Positions 54,376 to 63,051 are shown, numbered from the stretch's first letter. The stretch is 64,000 nt of DNA from Catalimonadaceae bacterium JC749 (GCA_021730635.1 JAJNNC010000002.1:124001-188000), one strand, 5' to 3'. Notes: generated from the letters alone by a model not told the origin. Program-made: numbers and translations.

Positions 54376-54426
54376 GTTCGCAAATGTACTATGTTCGTTA
54401 TTAACGAACAAGCATAATTTGCGAAC
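54376..54426 (-). promoter_or_regulatory. Symmetric four-half-site operator with embedded promoter for the AbiE-like operon
   Basis: The segment is an exact nested palindrome about base 54401. GTTCGCAAAT (54376-54385) mirrors ATTTGCGAAC (54417-54426), and TGTTCGTTA (54392-54400) mirrors TAACGAACA (54402-54410), with six unpaired bases between inner and outer sites on each side. Read on the minus strand it also contains TTG (54409-54411), a 20-base spacer and TACATTTG (54381-54388), a full consensus promoter. The start site should fall within a few bases of the ATG at 54375, so the mRNA may be nearly leaderless. Confidence 0.85.
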
Positions 54427-54562
54427 GTATTCTTTAGATGAATAGAATTGCAAATAATATATTAACAAACCATTCACCCAGTCCGAAGTGGGAAGTTATG
54501 AGGAGCACTCAAAGCAATAAAAAATCCCCGGCCTTATAACCTGTCAATATCAATACTCATTT

Positions 54563-55669
54563 TTACTCAAATTTTTGAATGGAAGGGGGTTTGACAGAGG
54601 TCTCTTCTATCTCAATGCCGGATTCATCGGGGGCAATAATTTCTTTTTTGTTTTCTATCATCCGAAAACGGTTTTGTCGCTCAAAGACTCTCAGCAGTAC
54701 AATAAAGTAATCGATGAGCAGCGGCCCTATGACCAGCCCTAAAATGCCAAAGATCGGTACACCCAGCACGATACCCGTCAGGGTAACCAGCGGATGAACA
54801 TTGCCCATGCGTTTGGCCAGCACCATCCGCAACACATTGTCAATGTTCATGACCAACACACCCCCATAGATGAGCAAGCCTACACCTGCCCCTACCCGGT
54901 CGCTGGCGATAGCGATGATACCGGCAGGGCCCCAAACCAGAGGGGTGCCCAATACAGGGATGAAAGACAGAAAAAAGGAGATAGTACCCCAGAAAATAGC
55001 GTCCTGAAAGCCAAAAATGTAAAGGCCCAGCCCTGTTAACCCTCCTTGTATCAAAGAGATCATGCCTTGTCCGATGACATTGGCATTGACCAGATTGCGA
55101 AGTTCTTCTTTGAGCTGTTGCATCGTCTGATGGTCAAAGGGTAAATACTTATAAGTACCCTTCAGGAACAGTTCTTCATGTACAAACATGTAATACAAGG
55201 CAAAATACATCAAACCAATGATGATGATCAGGTCTAGTGTTCCACCTATGACGGAAGGAAACAATTGGGCTACAAAATTCCCTCCTTGTTCCAGTAAAGT
55301 TTGTAAGGTTTCCCGGTCTTGCAGCTGTATGCCGGTCAGGTCTTCGATTTTTCGAATGACCTTCACGATTTCCTCTGTATTTTTAGAATAATAAATAATT
55401 CTGTTTACCAGCAAAACGCTCAGAAACAGAAAGGGAAACACAATAACGATGAGGGAGAAAATAAGCACCAAAACCGTGACTACAATGCGGTTGTAGTGGC
55501 GCTTTCGCACGAAGTAATTGAATATCGGACGAAACACCACATAGAGTATCACACTGCCCAGAAAGGCAGAAACATATTCATGAATGCCATAGAGGATGAA
55601 AAGCCCTACCACGATAATGCTGACAATCAGCAGCACCCATTGCTGTCGCTGGCTATAAATATTGGACAT
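54563..55669 (-). CDS. AI-2E family transporter (PerM-type membrane protein)
   Basis: The 368-residue protein has about eight transmembrane helices arranged as in the AI-2E/PerM family: a first pair (VLLIVSIIVVGLFILYGI; VSAFLGSVILYVVF), a third helix IVIVFPFLFLSVLLV, a middle helix pair, and the conserved GAGVGLLIYGGVLVM, LTGIVLGVPIFGILGLVIGP block. Members have been linked to autoinducer-2 export and to ion or antiporter activity, so the true substrate is unsure. It is divergent from the hldD gene. Confidence 0.92.
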   Translation of the reverse strand: MSNIYSQRQQWVLLIVSIIVVGLFILYGIHEYVSAFLGSVILYVVFRPIFNYFVRKRHYNRIVVTVLVLIFSLIVIVFPFLFLSVLLVNRIIYYSKNTEEIVKVIRKIEDLTGIQLQDRETLQTLLEQGGNFVAQLFPSVIGGTLDLIIIIGLMYFALYYMFVHEELFLKGTYKYLPFDHQTMQQLKEELRNLVNANVIGQGMISLIQGGLTGLGLYIFGFQDAIFWGTISFFLSFIPVLGTPLVWGPAGIIAIASDRVGAGVGLLIYGGVLVMNIDNVLRMVLAKRMGNVHPLVTLTGIVLGVPIFGILGLVIGPLLIDYFIVLLRVFERQNRFRMIENKKEIIAPDESGIEIEETSVKPPSIQKFE

Positions 55670-55813
55670 AGAAAGTAGTTTAAAAAATGTTGAATCGGAT
55701 CGCTAAAGTTTTCAGACTGTATCGCTTGTTCGTAATTCTGGCAAAATATGTACCTTTAGGCACCTGCTCTCATGAAGCAAAGATCTTAATTATTTAACTA
55801 AATTATCACTTTT

Positions 55814-56755
55814 ATGATTATTGTTACCGGTGGTGCTGGTTTTATTGGCAGTAATATCATCAAAGGGCTGAATGAAAAAGGCATAGAAGATATTCTGGTG
55901 GTAGATCATCTGGCCAATGCACAAAAACACCTTAACCTCAATTCCCTGCTCATCACAGACTTTATGGATAAGCGGGAGTTTCTGCAAAGACTGCCCCAAC
56001 TCACCGATGTGAAAACAATTTTTCATCAGGGTGCCTGTTCGTCTACCACCGAAACAGACGGGCACTATATGATGCAGAATAACTATGAGTTTTCTAAAAC
56101 ATTACTGCATCATTGCCTGGAGCACCAGATTGATTTTCTATACGCCTCCAGCGCTTCTGTCTATGGCAATGGAGATCACGGGTTCAGAGAGGAAAGAAAG
56201 TGTGAGTATCCGCTCAATGTGTACGCTTTCTCTAAATTCATGTTTGATAATTATGTGCGTGGAGTCTTCAAAAAAAAGGCTGTAGAGTCACAGGTGTTAG
56301 GACTGCGTTATTTTAACGTATACGGCTACCAGGAGAATCACAAAGGAAGTATGGCTTCCGTCATCTTTCACTTTTATCATCAGCTGAAGGCAGAGGGCAA
56401 GATGAAGCTTTTTGAAGGTAGCGACAATTTCCTGCGAGACTTTATATGGGTAGACGATGTGGTGAACGTCAACCTGCATTTCTACGACAACCATCAGAGC
56501 GGTATCTTTAACTGTGGCACGGGCGAAGCCCGCAGCTTTATGGATATAGCCCGTATCATCCAGGAAATAGAGCCCAAGGCAGTGCTGGATTTTATCCCTT
56601 TTCCATCCCATCTTCAGGGTAAATACCAGACCTATACCCAGGCAGACCTCACCGATCTGCGCGGATCAGGTTACCAGGCCCCTTTTACGTCTCTGGAGTC
56701 AGGGGTGACCCAATATTATCAGGCACTAAAAAAGAAGGGAGGGTATCATCTATGA
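55814..56755 (+). CDS. hldD: ADP-L-glycero-D-manno-heptose 6-epimerase
   Basis: The 313-residue NADP-dependent short-chain epimerase has TGGAGFIGSNIIKGL at the N-terminus, FHQGACSSTTE in the substrate region, YASSASVYGNGDHG, the catalytic Y-x-x-x-K in YAFSKFMFD, and LRYFNVYGYQENHKGSMAS. These are the marks of HldD/RfaD, which makes the heptose precursor of the LPS inner core. Other heptose genes are not adjacent. A terminator follows the gene. Confidence 0.94.
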   Translation: MIIVTGGAGFIGSNIIKGLNEKGIEDILVVDHLANAQKHLNLNSLLITDFMDKREFLQRLPQLTDVKTIFHQGACSSTTETDGHYMMQNNYEFSKTLLHHCLEHQIDFLYASSASVYGNGDHGFREERKCEYPLNVYAFSKFMFDNYVRGVFKKKAVESQVLGLRYFNVYGYQENHKGSMASVIFHFYHQLKAEGKMKLFEGSDNFLRDFIWVDDVVNVNLHFYDNHQSGIFNCGTGEARSFMDIARIIQEIEPKAVLDFIPFPSHLQGKYQTYTQADLTDLRGSGYQAPFTSLESGVTQYYQALKKKGGYHL

Positions 56756-56791
56756 CTCATCCTTAAATACTCATGACTTTCTGCTGGCAAA

Positions 56792-56822
56792 AAAAGAGCG
56801 AACCGGAGGGGCTCGCTCTTTT
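56792..56822. terminator. Bidirectional terminator after hldD
   Basis: AAAAGAGCGA (56792-56801) pairs with TCGCTCTTTT (56813-56822) around an 11-base loop with T-rich and A-rich flanks. It separates the convergent hldD and low-complexity protein genes. Confidence 0.85.
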
Positions 56823-56850
56823 CCATAGAAATTACCTACCTATATCAAAA

Positions 56851-58230
56851 TTACATGCCGCTATCGGTAGCCTGTCTTAATTCTCCCTCTTCCGTAAAAA
56901 CCAGAATAATGATTTTTTTCTGCTCCTTATCCTCAACCTGTACTTCATACATCTTTTCTTCTTCGCTCATATTTTCACCTTCTGTCATATTTCCGGATGC
57001 CTGATGCTGAGGCTGGTAGGTTTCCGTACTTCTTTCCTGGCTCTGTGGTTCTGCTGCCGTACTGTTTTGATTTTCCTCCTGAGCCACATGGGCTGTATCG
57101 GTCACCGCTGATTCATAAGGAGTAGAAGCCTCTTCCTGTGTCTGCTCCTCTTTTCCTGCAGTCATGTCTACAGTTTCTTTTGCCTGATCCGGGGTAGTGT
57201 AAGCGGTAGTATCAGCACTTTCAGAAGTGACAGCGCCTGTTGTATCGGCTTCTGTGGTAGTAGATGATGCTGAGGACATGGAAGGATCTTCCTGCGCTGG
57301 CTCACTTCCTTCAAAAGCTGGATTGTTCGACTGCTTAGCCTCATCCGGCGTGGCGTAAGCAGCTGTATCAGCACGAGTGGAGGCAGTGTTTGTTGAATCA
57401 ACTTCAGTCGATGGATCTTGCTGTGTAGGCTCGGTTTGGCTGTTGGGCTGTTGTGCCTGATCCGGCGTGGTATAGGCAGTAGTATCAGCCTCAGTAGCAG
57501 AAGAGGGCTCTGTAGAAGGTGAGGTTTCCTCCTGCTGCTTTTGCACATTCTCCTCAGAGGTGGTAGCCGTGTCTGCTGGTGTTGTGGTTTGTGCAGGAGC
57601 CTGATCGCTGGTGGTATCAGGAACAGTAGACTCTTGTTCGTCTGTACTTTCATCGTACACTTGTCCTGGCGACTGGGTGTCATTGGTAGTGTCCACCCCA
57701 ATTTCTTCTTCCTGGTTTGTTCTTAGTTGTGTAGACTGGCTGCCTGATAAACCGGTGGTATTGTCGGTAGGCTGCTCCGATTCCATAGATTCAGATTCGT
57801 CTGTAGCTTGTGTAGGTGCCTCCTGCGCTGGTTGGGACTGGTTGGCATTGTTAATGGCTGGATTTTGCTGATTTACGTCTTCCGACTTTCTGATATCCTG
57901 TTGGTATTCAGCAGTCCCTGGCTCGGCCTCTTCGGAGGGGCTTTCCAGTGTCTGGGTGGTGTCGGATTGTGTTGGATCAGCATCTGTATTTTCCTCAATT
58001 TCATAGACAACAACCACATCTAAATCAGCGTATTCGCTGTTTTTGAGGCTCTCTTTCACCTGTTCGGGTAATTCCTGCTCACTGATTTCTTTTTTTCCTT
58101 CTTCTTCTATTTCAGAGGAAGGTTGCTGATACGTTGTGGTGGTTGTATCCTGCTGCGTTTCTTGTTGGGCCTGTGCTGAAAAGAAAGTGGTCAGGGCACC
58201 AATGGTAAGATAGGAGATAGTCTTCTTCAT
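56851..58230 (-). CDS. Secreted PepSY-like protein split by a very long low-complexity insert
   Basis: The 459-residue protein has a signal peptide (AALTTF...SAQAQQ). Residues 50-79 (SEQELPEQVKESLKNSEYAD then LDVVVVYEIEE) look like the first half of a PepSY-like domain, and residues 425-455 (KMYEVQVEDKEQKKIIILVF then TEEGELRQA) like the second half, with matching strands. Between them about 335 residues are Thr/Ser/Glu/Gln/Ala-rich and contain three repeats near ADTTAYTTPDQAQQ, ADTAAYATPDEAKQ and ADTTAYTTPDQAKE. It is unlikely to be a globular protein as a whole. Function unknown; it may be a disordered surface or periplasmic linker. Confidence 0.7.
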   Translation of the reverse strand: MKKTISYLTIGALTTFFSAQAQQETQQDTTTTTYQQPSSEIEEEGKKEISEQELPEQVKESLKNSEYADLDVVVVYEIEENTDADPTQSDTTQTLESPSEEAEPGTAEYQQDIRKSEDVNQQNPAINNANQSQPAQEAPTQATDESESMESEQPTDNTTGLSGSQSTQLRTNQEEEIGVDTTNDTQSPGQVYDESTDEQESTVPDTTSDQAPAQTTTPADTATTSEENVQKQQEETSPSTEPSSATEADTTAYTTPDQAQQPNSQTEPTQQDPSTEVDSTNTASTRADTAAYATPDEAKQSNNPAFEGSEPAQEDPSMSSASSTTTEADTTGAVTSESADTTAYTTPDQAKETVDMTAGKEEQTQEEASTPYESAVTDTAHVAQEENQNSTAAEPQSQERSTETYQPQHQASGNMTEGENMSEEEKMYEVQVEDKEQKKIIILVFTEEGELRQATDSGM

Positions 58231-58499
58231 AGTTCAAAAAGTTAATTGATGAAATAAATAAGGAACGAAAATGGTTACCGAAAAAAATACTTACTTTACG
58301 GTAAAACCCATTAATTAAATCGTTGAAAATACCATACCAAAGCCCGTATTTTTCAATAAGATGGAATAATTTTTGAAATCGGGAGTATTTGCTGAGAAAA
58401 AATCCCATTAGTGTGTAATTAATTCAACACCCATGTATAGGGTGTGAAACACTTTCGTTGGTCAGGAAGCGTTTGCCTGTATTTCTATTTCAGGTAAAA
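58231..58499. other. Intergenic region of 269 bases
   Basis: Both divergent promoters should lie here. No full consensus promoter or RNA gene was recognised. Confidence 0.4.
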
Positions 58500-59501
58500 A
58501 TGATTATCATTACAATCTTCAACCTGACTGTTAATACAATAAAACCAGTGACACTGAATAGAAGAAATTTCCTGAAAAGAACCGCTATCTCCTCTGCCGT
58601 ACTATTTTCCCCCTGGTCTTTTCCAACATTTTCCACCGCCATGGAAAGAAAGTTTACCATGCATCTGGATGGCGGCTCCATTGGTGTAGAGGCCGATCAG
58701 CGTGCGCTGATAGATCTGGCCGGTGCATATGGCTTTGAGTCCGTATCGGCTTTTCCTCAGTTTCTGGCGGGTCTGTCCTCCGGTGAGCGGGAAGAATTAT
58801 CAGGAAATATGAAGGAAAAAGGATTGGTCTGGGCTACAGCGAATTTGCCTGTAGATTTCAGAAAAGACAAAGAAACTTTTCAGCAGGGGCTACAGGCGCT
58901 TCCCGCCTTATCGGAAGGGTTGCAGAAAGCCGGTGTGCAAAGGGTAGGCACCTGGCTGATGCCCAATCATGAGGAGCTACATTATCTGCAGAACTTCCGT
59001 CAGCATGCCGTTCGTCTCCGGGAGGTAGCCAGTATTTTGCAGGATTACGGACTGCGGCTGGGACTGGAATATGTGGGGGCCAGAACCTTATGGACGGCGA
59101 ATCACTTTGCCTTCGTCCATACCATGTCAGAAACACAGGAATTGATAGCAGCCATCGGTCAGCCAAACGTAGGACTACTGTTGGATACCTTCCACTGGTA
59201 TACAGCCGGAGAAGATGTAAATGCCATTCTTTCACTTAGCAACCAGCAAGTAGTGGCCTGTGATTTGAATGATGCCCACGCCGGGCGTTCCCGTGAGGAG
59301 CAGATAGATGGACAGCGGGAGCTTCCGATGGCCACGGGTATTATCGATGTAAAAGGCTTTCTGGAGGCTTTGGTAAAAATAGGCTATGACGGACCCATCC
59401 GTGCAGAGCCCTTTAACAAATCGCTCAACGAAATGGATAATAAGGCTGCCGTACAAAAAACGGCTCAGGCTATGAAAAAAGCCTTTGCGCTGGTGGGCTA
59501 A
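58500..59501 (+). CDS. Tat-exported sugar phosphate isomerase/epimerase-like TIM-barrel protein
   Basis: The protein has a twin-arginine motif (LNRRNFLKRTAISS). From the ATG at 58500, which has AGG eight bases upstream, it is 333 residues. A GTG at 58548 gives a shorter signal and is also possible, and a start at TTG 58458 is unlikely. The body is a TIM barrel of the AP endonuclease 2 / xylose-isomerase-like family: GLEYVGARTLWTANHFAF, GQPNVGLLLDTFHWYTAGED, VVACDLNDAHAG and DGPIRAEPFNKSL, which hold the metal-binding Glu, Asp and His residues. It would isomerise or epimerise a sugar in the periplasm. It is not linked to a known sugar operon here. Confidence 0.82.
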   Translation: MIIITIFNLTVNTIKPVTLNRRNFLKRTAISSAVLFSPWSFPTFSTAMERKFTMHLDGGSIGVEADQRALIDLAGAYGFESVSAFPQFLAGLSSGEREELSGNMKEKGLVWATANLPVDFRKDKETFQQGLQALPALSEGLQKAGVQRVGTWLMPNHEELHYLQNFRQHAVRLREVASILQDYGLRLGLEYVGARTLWTANHFAFVHTMSETQELIAAIGQPNVGLLLDTFHWYTAGEDVNAILSLSNQQVVACDLNDAHAGRSREEQIDGQRELPMATGIIDVKGFLEALVKIGYDGPIRAEPFNKSLNEMDNKAAVQKTAQAMKKAFALVG

Positions 59502-59714
59502 GGAGTACTTATTGTGGTGCAAGCCGATACCGTTCATCCCAGGGCAATGAACCATTAAGCCCTTACCTTTGTTATAATAACGTAAAGTCAGTTTGCTTTG
59601 GGCAATTCTTGGTTATCTCACCATATATGCAATCATTTATCGTAAAGTTATTTAGTGAAGCAGCTGACAAGATGTGCCATTTTTTAATAATAAAAACCAA
59701 TAAATAGAAATAGT

Positions 59715-60098
59715 ATGAACCATACTAAAGAATCAAAACATTTTCAATTCAGGCAGAAAGCCGTGGAACTTCTTAAAAGAAAAGGGTATAAAGATATCAA
59801 AGCGGATTTGCCCGATTTTGATCAACCTACCCGTTTCACGGAAAAAAGTTCGGATAAAACTTTTGCACCCGACCTGACAGGGGAAACACTCATGGGTAAA
59901 GATTATTTCAAGATTGTGGAAGGTGACAAGGAAAACACCCAGGATGTGGTGAGCAAATGGAAACTGTTTGCCAACCTGGCGAAATTGAAAAATGGAAAAT
60001 TTTTCTTACTGGTTCCTTATGGTAAGAAAAAGTATACCACAGAGTTGGTGAGAGAGCATAATATAGAAGCCCAGATGATGAAACTGGAGGCAAGATAA
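59715..60098 (+). CDS. Small protein of unknown family, possible nuclease-like fold
   Basis: The 127-residue protein has a helix (FQFRQKAVELLKRKGYKDIK), then FAPDLTGETLMG and DYFKIVEGDKE, then a helix (QDVVSKWKLFANLAKL), a strand (KFFLLVPYG) and a final helix. The helix-strand(D)-strand(E)-helix-strand order loosely resembles the PD-(D/E)xK nuclease fold with Asp in PDLT and Glu in VEGDK, but the expected Lys placement is not clear. I do not assign a function. A strong terminator follows it. Confidence 0.6.
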   Translation: MNHTKESKHFQFRQKAVELLKRKGYKDIKADLPDFDQPTRFTEKSSDKTFAPDLTGETLMGKDYFKIVEGDKENTQDVVSKWKLFANLAKLKNGKFFLLVPYGKKKYTTELVREHNIEAQMMKLEAR

Positions 60099-60103
60099 AG
60101 GGA

Positions 60104-60130
60104 AAGTCAGGTGTAAGCCTGGCTTTTTTT
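60104..60130 (+). terminator. Rho-independent terminator after the small unknown protein
   Basis: AAGTCAGG (60104-60111) pairs with CCTGGCTT (60118-60125; one T-G wobble) around TGTAAG, followed by a T run that reaches the stop codon of the convergent AIM24 gene. Confidence 0.85.
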
Positions 60131-60996
60131 TATTCTTTCATCGCATCTGCATTGTTGCTGTTTCCCGACTTTCCCGCCTCTGTCACATCCCGAATAGCAT
60201 CCAGCCTGTCCAGACTTTCATAGAGTGCGGCGGTAGGTGCCAGCCAAACGGACCCGCTGCCGGAGAATGTCTGTAACAACCCTTCACCCGACCGATAAGT
60301 TTTATACAAAGAGCGGGAAGCTTTCTCGACTTTGAAATCCAGACTAGCGGTTCGCAACACCGCAAAATTGCCATCTACACTAAGCTTTTCTTCATGCAAA
60401 TCTATACGGATCAGCTCATCCAGATGAACAGGAGAGTGAAAGATAGCCATACCCGAACCACTCACTTTGGTCTGAAAGATGCCTTCCCCTCCAAAAATAG
60501 CAGAGGAGATATTTTTCTGCATGGCGGCTCCGGTCTGAATCCCTTCTGTGGAGGCTACATAAATGCCTTTATCCGCAATCAGTTCTTCCTGTCGGAGCGG
60601 TAGGATAAAATAATGCCCAAAAGTAGGTTCCAGAAACACTTGGCCGGTTCCGGAAATTTCAGTATTGTAGGCATTCTCACCCGTGAGGGCTGCATTGATT
60701 TTTCCTTTGAAAAATCCCGTAATGCCTTTGCCGCCGGTAGATTTGGCTGTAACCGACAGCTGTCCTTTCATATAATGCAACAGGCCGGGTTCAATTTTCA
60801 CAGTGGCTCCCTGAAGCGTCAGCCGGATAAATTTCAATTTCATGTTGGCCTGATTGGCCGCATAGATGTGACTGGCTGAACGGATATTTTTGGAACCTTT
60901 CAAGGTGGTATATTCGCAGATTTCTGCCAGAACGTTACCTTCCTGCAGCTGATCCGTTACTTTGATGTGAGGGGCCATCGTGCTGTTTTCTTCCAT
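60130..60996 (-). CDS. AIM24 family protein
   Basis: From an ATG at 60996 the protein is 288 residues; the frame opens 16 codons earlier at 61044, without evidence for that start. The body fits the AIM24/TIGR00266 family: repeated beta segments LLHYMKGQLSV, GEGIFQTKVSGSGMAIFHS and GNFAVLRTASLDFKVEK, and an ending with FSGSGSVWLAPTAALYESL. The family forms a beta-barrel-like fold of unknown function, seen in bacteria and mitochondria. There is no signal peptide. The Gly-rich pattern SGTGQVFLEPTFGHYFILPL is typical. Confidence 0.85.
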   Translation of the reverse strand: MEENSTMAPHIKVTDQLQEGNVLAEICEYTTLKGSKNIRSASHIYAANQANMKLKFIRLTLQGATVKIEPGLLHYMKGQLSVTAKSTGGKGITGFFKGKINAALTGENAYNTEISGTGQVFLEPTFGHYFILPLRQEELIADKGIYVASTEGIQTGAAMQKNISSAIFGGEGIFQTKVSGSGMAIFHSPVHLDELIRIDLHEEKLSVDGNFAVLRTASLDFKVEKASRSLYKTYRSGEGLLQTFSGSGSVWLAPTAALYESLDRLDAIRDVTEAGKSGNSNNADAMKE

Positions 60997-61127
60997 ACTT
61001 TCGTTGAATGTTGGTTGTTCTAAAAGTAACGGATAAGCTGACAAAATGATATGTTGAATAAGAAGGCCGATGCAAAGAACCTTGCCACCAATGGCCTATC
61101 CTGTCTGCTGCGGAGATAAGCTTCCGC

Positions 61128-62978
61128 TTATGGTTTTTTCAGTTCCAGGAAGTCTCTCATCCTGCCTTCGGTGTCAAATACCCGGTAACTCAGGTTTTTG
61201 CCCTGGATCGCAATAGTGGCATAGTGATGTCCCCGGTAGGTTTTGGCACTGAACCAGGCTCGGGCTGGGGCAAAGTCTTCCAGGTTGCCACCCCCGCCAC
61301 CACATTGCACGTAAATGACACCGTTTTTTTCATTGACCAGATTTCTGTCGATGGGCATCGTACGCTGGTAGGTATGCAAATGACCAAAGAAAACCATCGT
61401 TACCCCATACTTTTCATAGAGCGGTACAATCTGCCTGACCTCCTCATCACCCAGGTGGGTGGGGCCTTCCCAGGCATTGCCATAATCGTCTTCGTCGGCA
61501 GAAAAAGGGGCATGGTGGTGGGCTACGAATTTCCAGGTGGCTGTGGAGTTTTTGAGGGCATTTTCCAGCCATACATATTGAAGGCCTCCCGGTGCAAATT
61601 CTTTCGCCTTTTCGTTGCTGTTGAGCATGAAAAATTCCGCATTGCCATAGCGAAAGGAGTAATAGGCTTCCGGTGCAGGTAGCTTGTGATACTGCTTGTA
61701 CCAGAACAAGTCGGCTTCCCCGTTACCCGCTACCGGAAATACCGGAATACGGCTGTGCAGTTGCCGCATACCGGCAAAATATTCGTAATTCCACTCAAAC
61801 TTATGCGGCTGAAAACCACCATCAGTCAGGTCGCCCAGGTTGAGGGCAAAGTTCGGACGTTCGTCCCAGATCAATTTGGCCAGCCGGTCATTGACGTGCG
61901 CACGGGCTTCTGTATCTCCAATCAGCGCAAAAGAAAATGAGGAAGAATCCCGCACTGCGGTGCTGAAGGTGAGGATACCGGAAGAAATGGTATCTCCTTC
62001 TTCACTGATAGACTGGATATCATAAAAATAGGAAGTTTCAGCTTCCAGACCCTCCAGGGTGCGTTCCTGTATGGTTTTGGGTTTTTCCAGCACGATCTGC
62101 TGTGTTAAGGGAAGTTGTTGGCCATAGCTAATGATCGCTCGGGCGGGTCGGTCGGTTTCCCAGATCAGGTTGATACTGTGGGGCGTGGCATAATGCAGAT
62201 AAGGACCCGCATTGTAATGAAACAGGCCAGGATATAGAATGCCGTTTTCTACATCGTCTTTTAGGCTTTCAAATCGTTGGATCACCTGTTCCTGGTTGAG
62301 GGCACAGTCATAGAGCCTGAGGCTTCTGACCAGATTTCCCAGGTCCATATAAGGCTCCTGTTGAAGATAAGCTGCCATTTCCAGTTCCGGGTGTTGTAAA
62401 CGGTCGGTCACCCGCTTTTCAACAGCCGTTTGTTTTACCAAGGTGCCGTTATAAAAGAGCTGCATATGCTGTTCGTCATAGGTAGCCACCAGATGATGCC
62501 AGTATTTTTTCCAGCCCAACTTAGCTTCTGTATGCAGCAGGGTTCCCTGGGGAGAGTCTTCGGTGATCAGGGTGAAAATAACATCCCCCTCATAATAGCC
62601 TAAAAGCCAGTCAGGTTCTTCATGAATGTCCCTGCCTTTGACTGTCACCAGCGCTCCTACCGGTTGATTCACATGGTCGATCAGCCACATTTCTATGGAA
62701 AAAGCGCCTTGCGGCAGTTGGTCTGCAGGTAAAAAATTGATCATTCGCTGAGTAGGCTCCTCTCCGTGAAAGAGGAAGGGGTAGGCTTGGGTACTAAGGG
62801 TGGTATAGGGCGTTTTGGGTGGGGCTATCATGGGACCGGGTATATTATACGCCTTTCTTTCCAAAGAATAGGGAGGTGTAAAGTTCCAGTCACCGACCAG
62901 GTTCTTTTCTATCTGTGCCTGGCTATATAGCGTAGACATTACCAGACAATAAAGTGCAGCGTAGAACACTCTTTTCAT
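61128..62978 (-). CDS. Secreted purple-acid-phosphatase-like metallophosphoesterase with N-terminal LamG-like domain
   Basis: The 616-residue protein has a signal peptide (YCLVMSTLYSQAQ), a LamG-like beta sandwich at about residues 60-235 (DHVNQPVGALVTVKGRDIHE; KKYWHHLVATYDEQHMQLFY), a fibronectin-like purple-acid-phosphatase N-domain at about 255-335 (GPYLHYATPHSINLIWETD), and a metallophosphoesterase domain at about 345-560. The metal-binding residues lie in ALIGDTEA, LNLGDLTDGG, VAGNGEAD, HHHAPF and FFGHLHTYQRT. The NHE motif is GNGE, with His replaced by Gly, which may alter activity. It sits next to the SusD-like gene, separated by a terminator, and may act on the glycan or phosphate substrate of that system. 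Confidence 0.85.
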   Translation of the reverse strand: MKRVFYAALYCLVMSTLYSQAQIEKNLVGDWNFTPPYSLERKAYNIPGPMIAPPKTPYTTLSTQAYPFLFHGEEPTQRMINFLPADQLPQGAFSIEMWLIDHVNQPVGALVTVKGRDIHEEPDWLLGYYEGDVIFTLITEDSPQGTLLHTEAKLGWKKYWHHLVATYDEQHMQLFYNGTLVKQTAVEKRVTDRLQHPELEMAAYLQQEPYMDLGNLVRSLRLYDCALNQEQVIQRFESLKDDVENGILYPGLFHYNAGPYLHYATPHSINLIWETDRPARAIISYGQQLPLTQQIVLEKPKTIQERTLEGLEAETSYFYDIQSISEEGDTISSGILTFSTAVRDSSSFSFALIGDTEARAHVNDRLAKLIWDERPNFALNLGDLTDGGFQPHKFEWNYEYFAGMRQLHSRIPVFPVAGNGEADLFWYKQYHKLPAPEAYYSFRYGNAEFFMLNSNEKAKEFAPGGLQYVWLENALKNSTATWKFVAHHHAPFSADEDDYGNAWEGPTHLGDEEVRQIVPLYEKYGVTMVFFGHLHTYQRTMPIDRNLVNEKNGVIYVQCGGGGGNLEDFAPARAWFSAKTYRGHHYATIAIQGKNLSYRVFDTEGRMRDFLELKKP

Positions 62979-63001
62979 AGCGGGCCTTATTTAGAGAAAG
63001 T

Positions 63002-63036
63002 AAAAAAAGCGTGAGGACGGCTTTCCCCACGCTTTT
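63002..63036 (-). terminator. Rho-independent terminator after the SusD-like gene
   Basis: On the minus strand AAAAGCGTG pairs with CACGCTTTT around a 14-base loop with further internal pairing, followed by seven T residues. It lies between the stop codon of the SusD-like gene and the start of the phosphoesterase gene. Confidence 0.9.
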
Positions 63037-63051
63037 AACCTCAGACTACTA

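Noticed and set aside
54376-54477. Longer AbiEi-type protein starting at 54477
   Set aside because: The extra codons run through the exact palindrome and the consensus promoter. The inner ATG at 54375 fits better.
52205-54562. Integrated element bounded by a tRNA-Leu attachment repeat
   Set aside because: No copy of the tRNA 3' end and no integrase were found on the far side.
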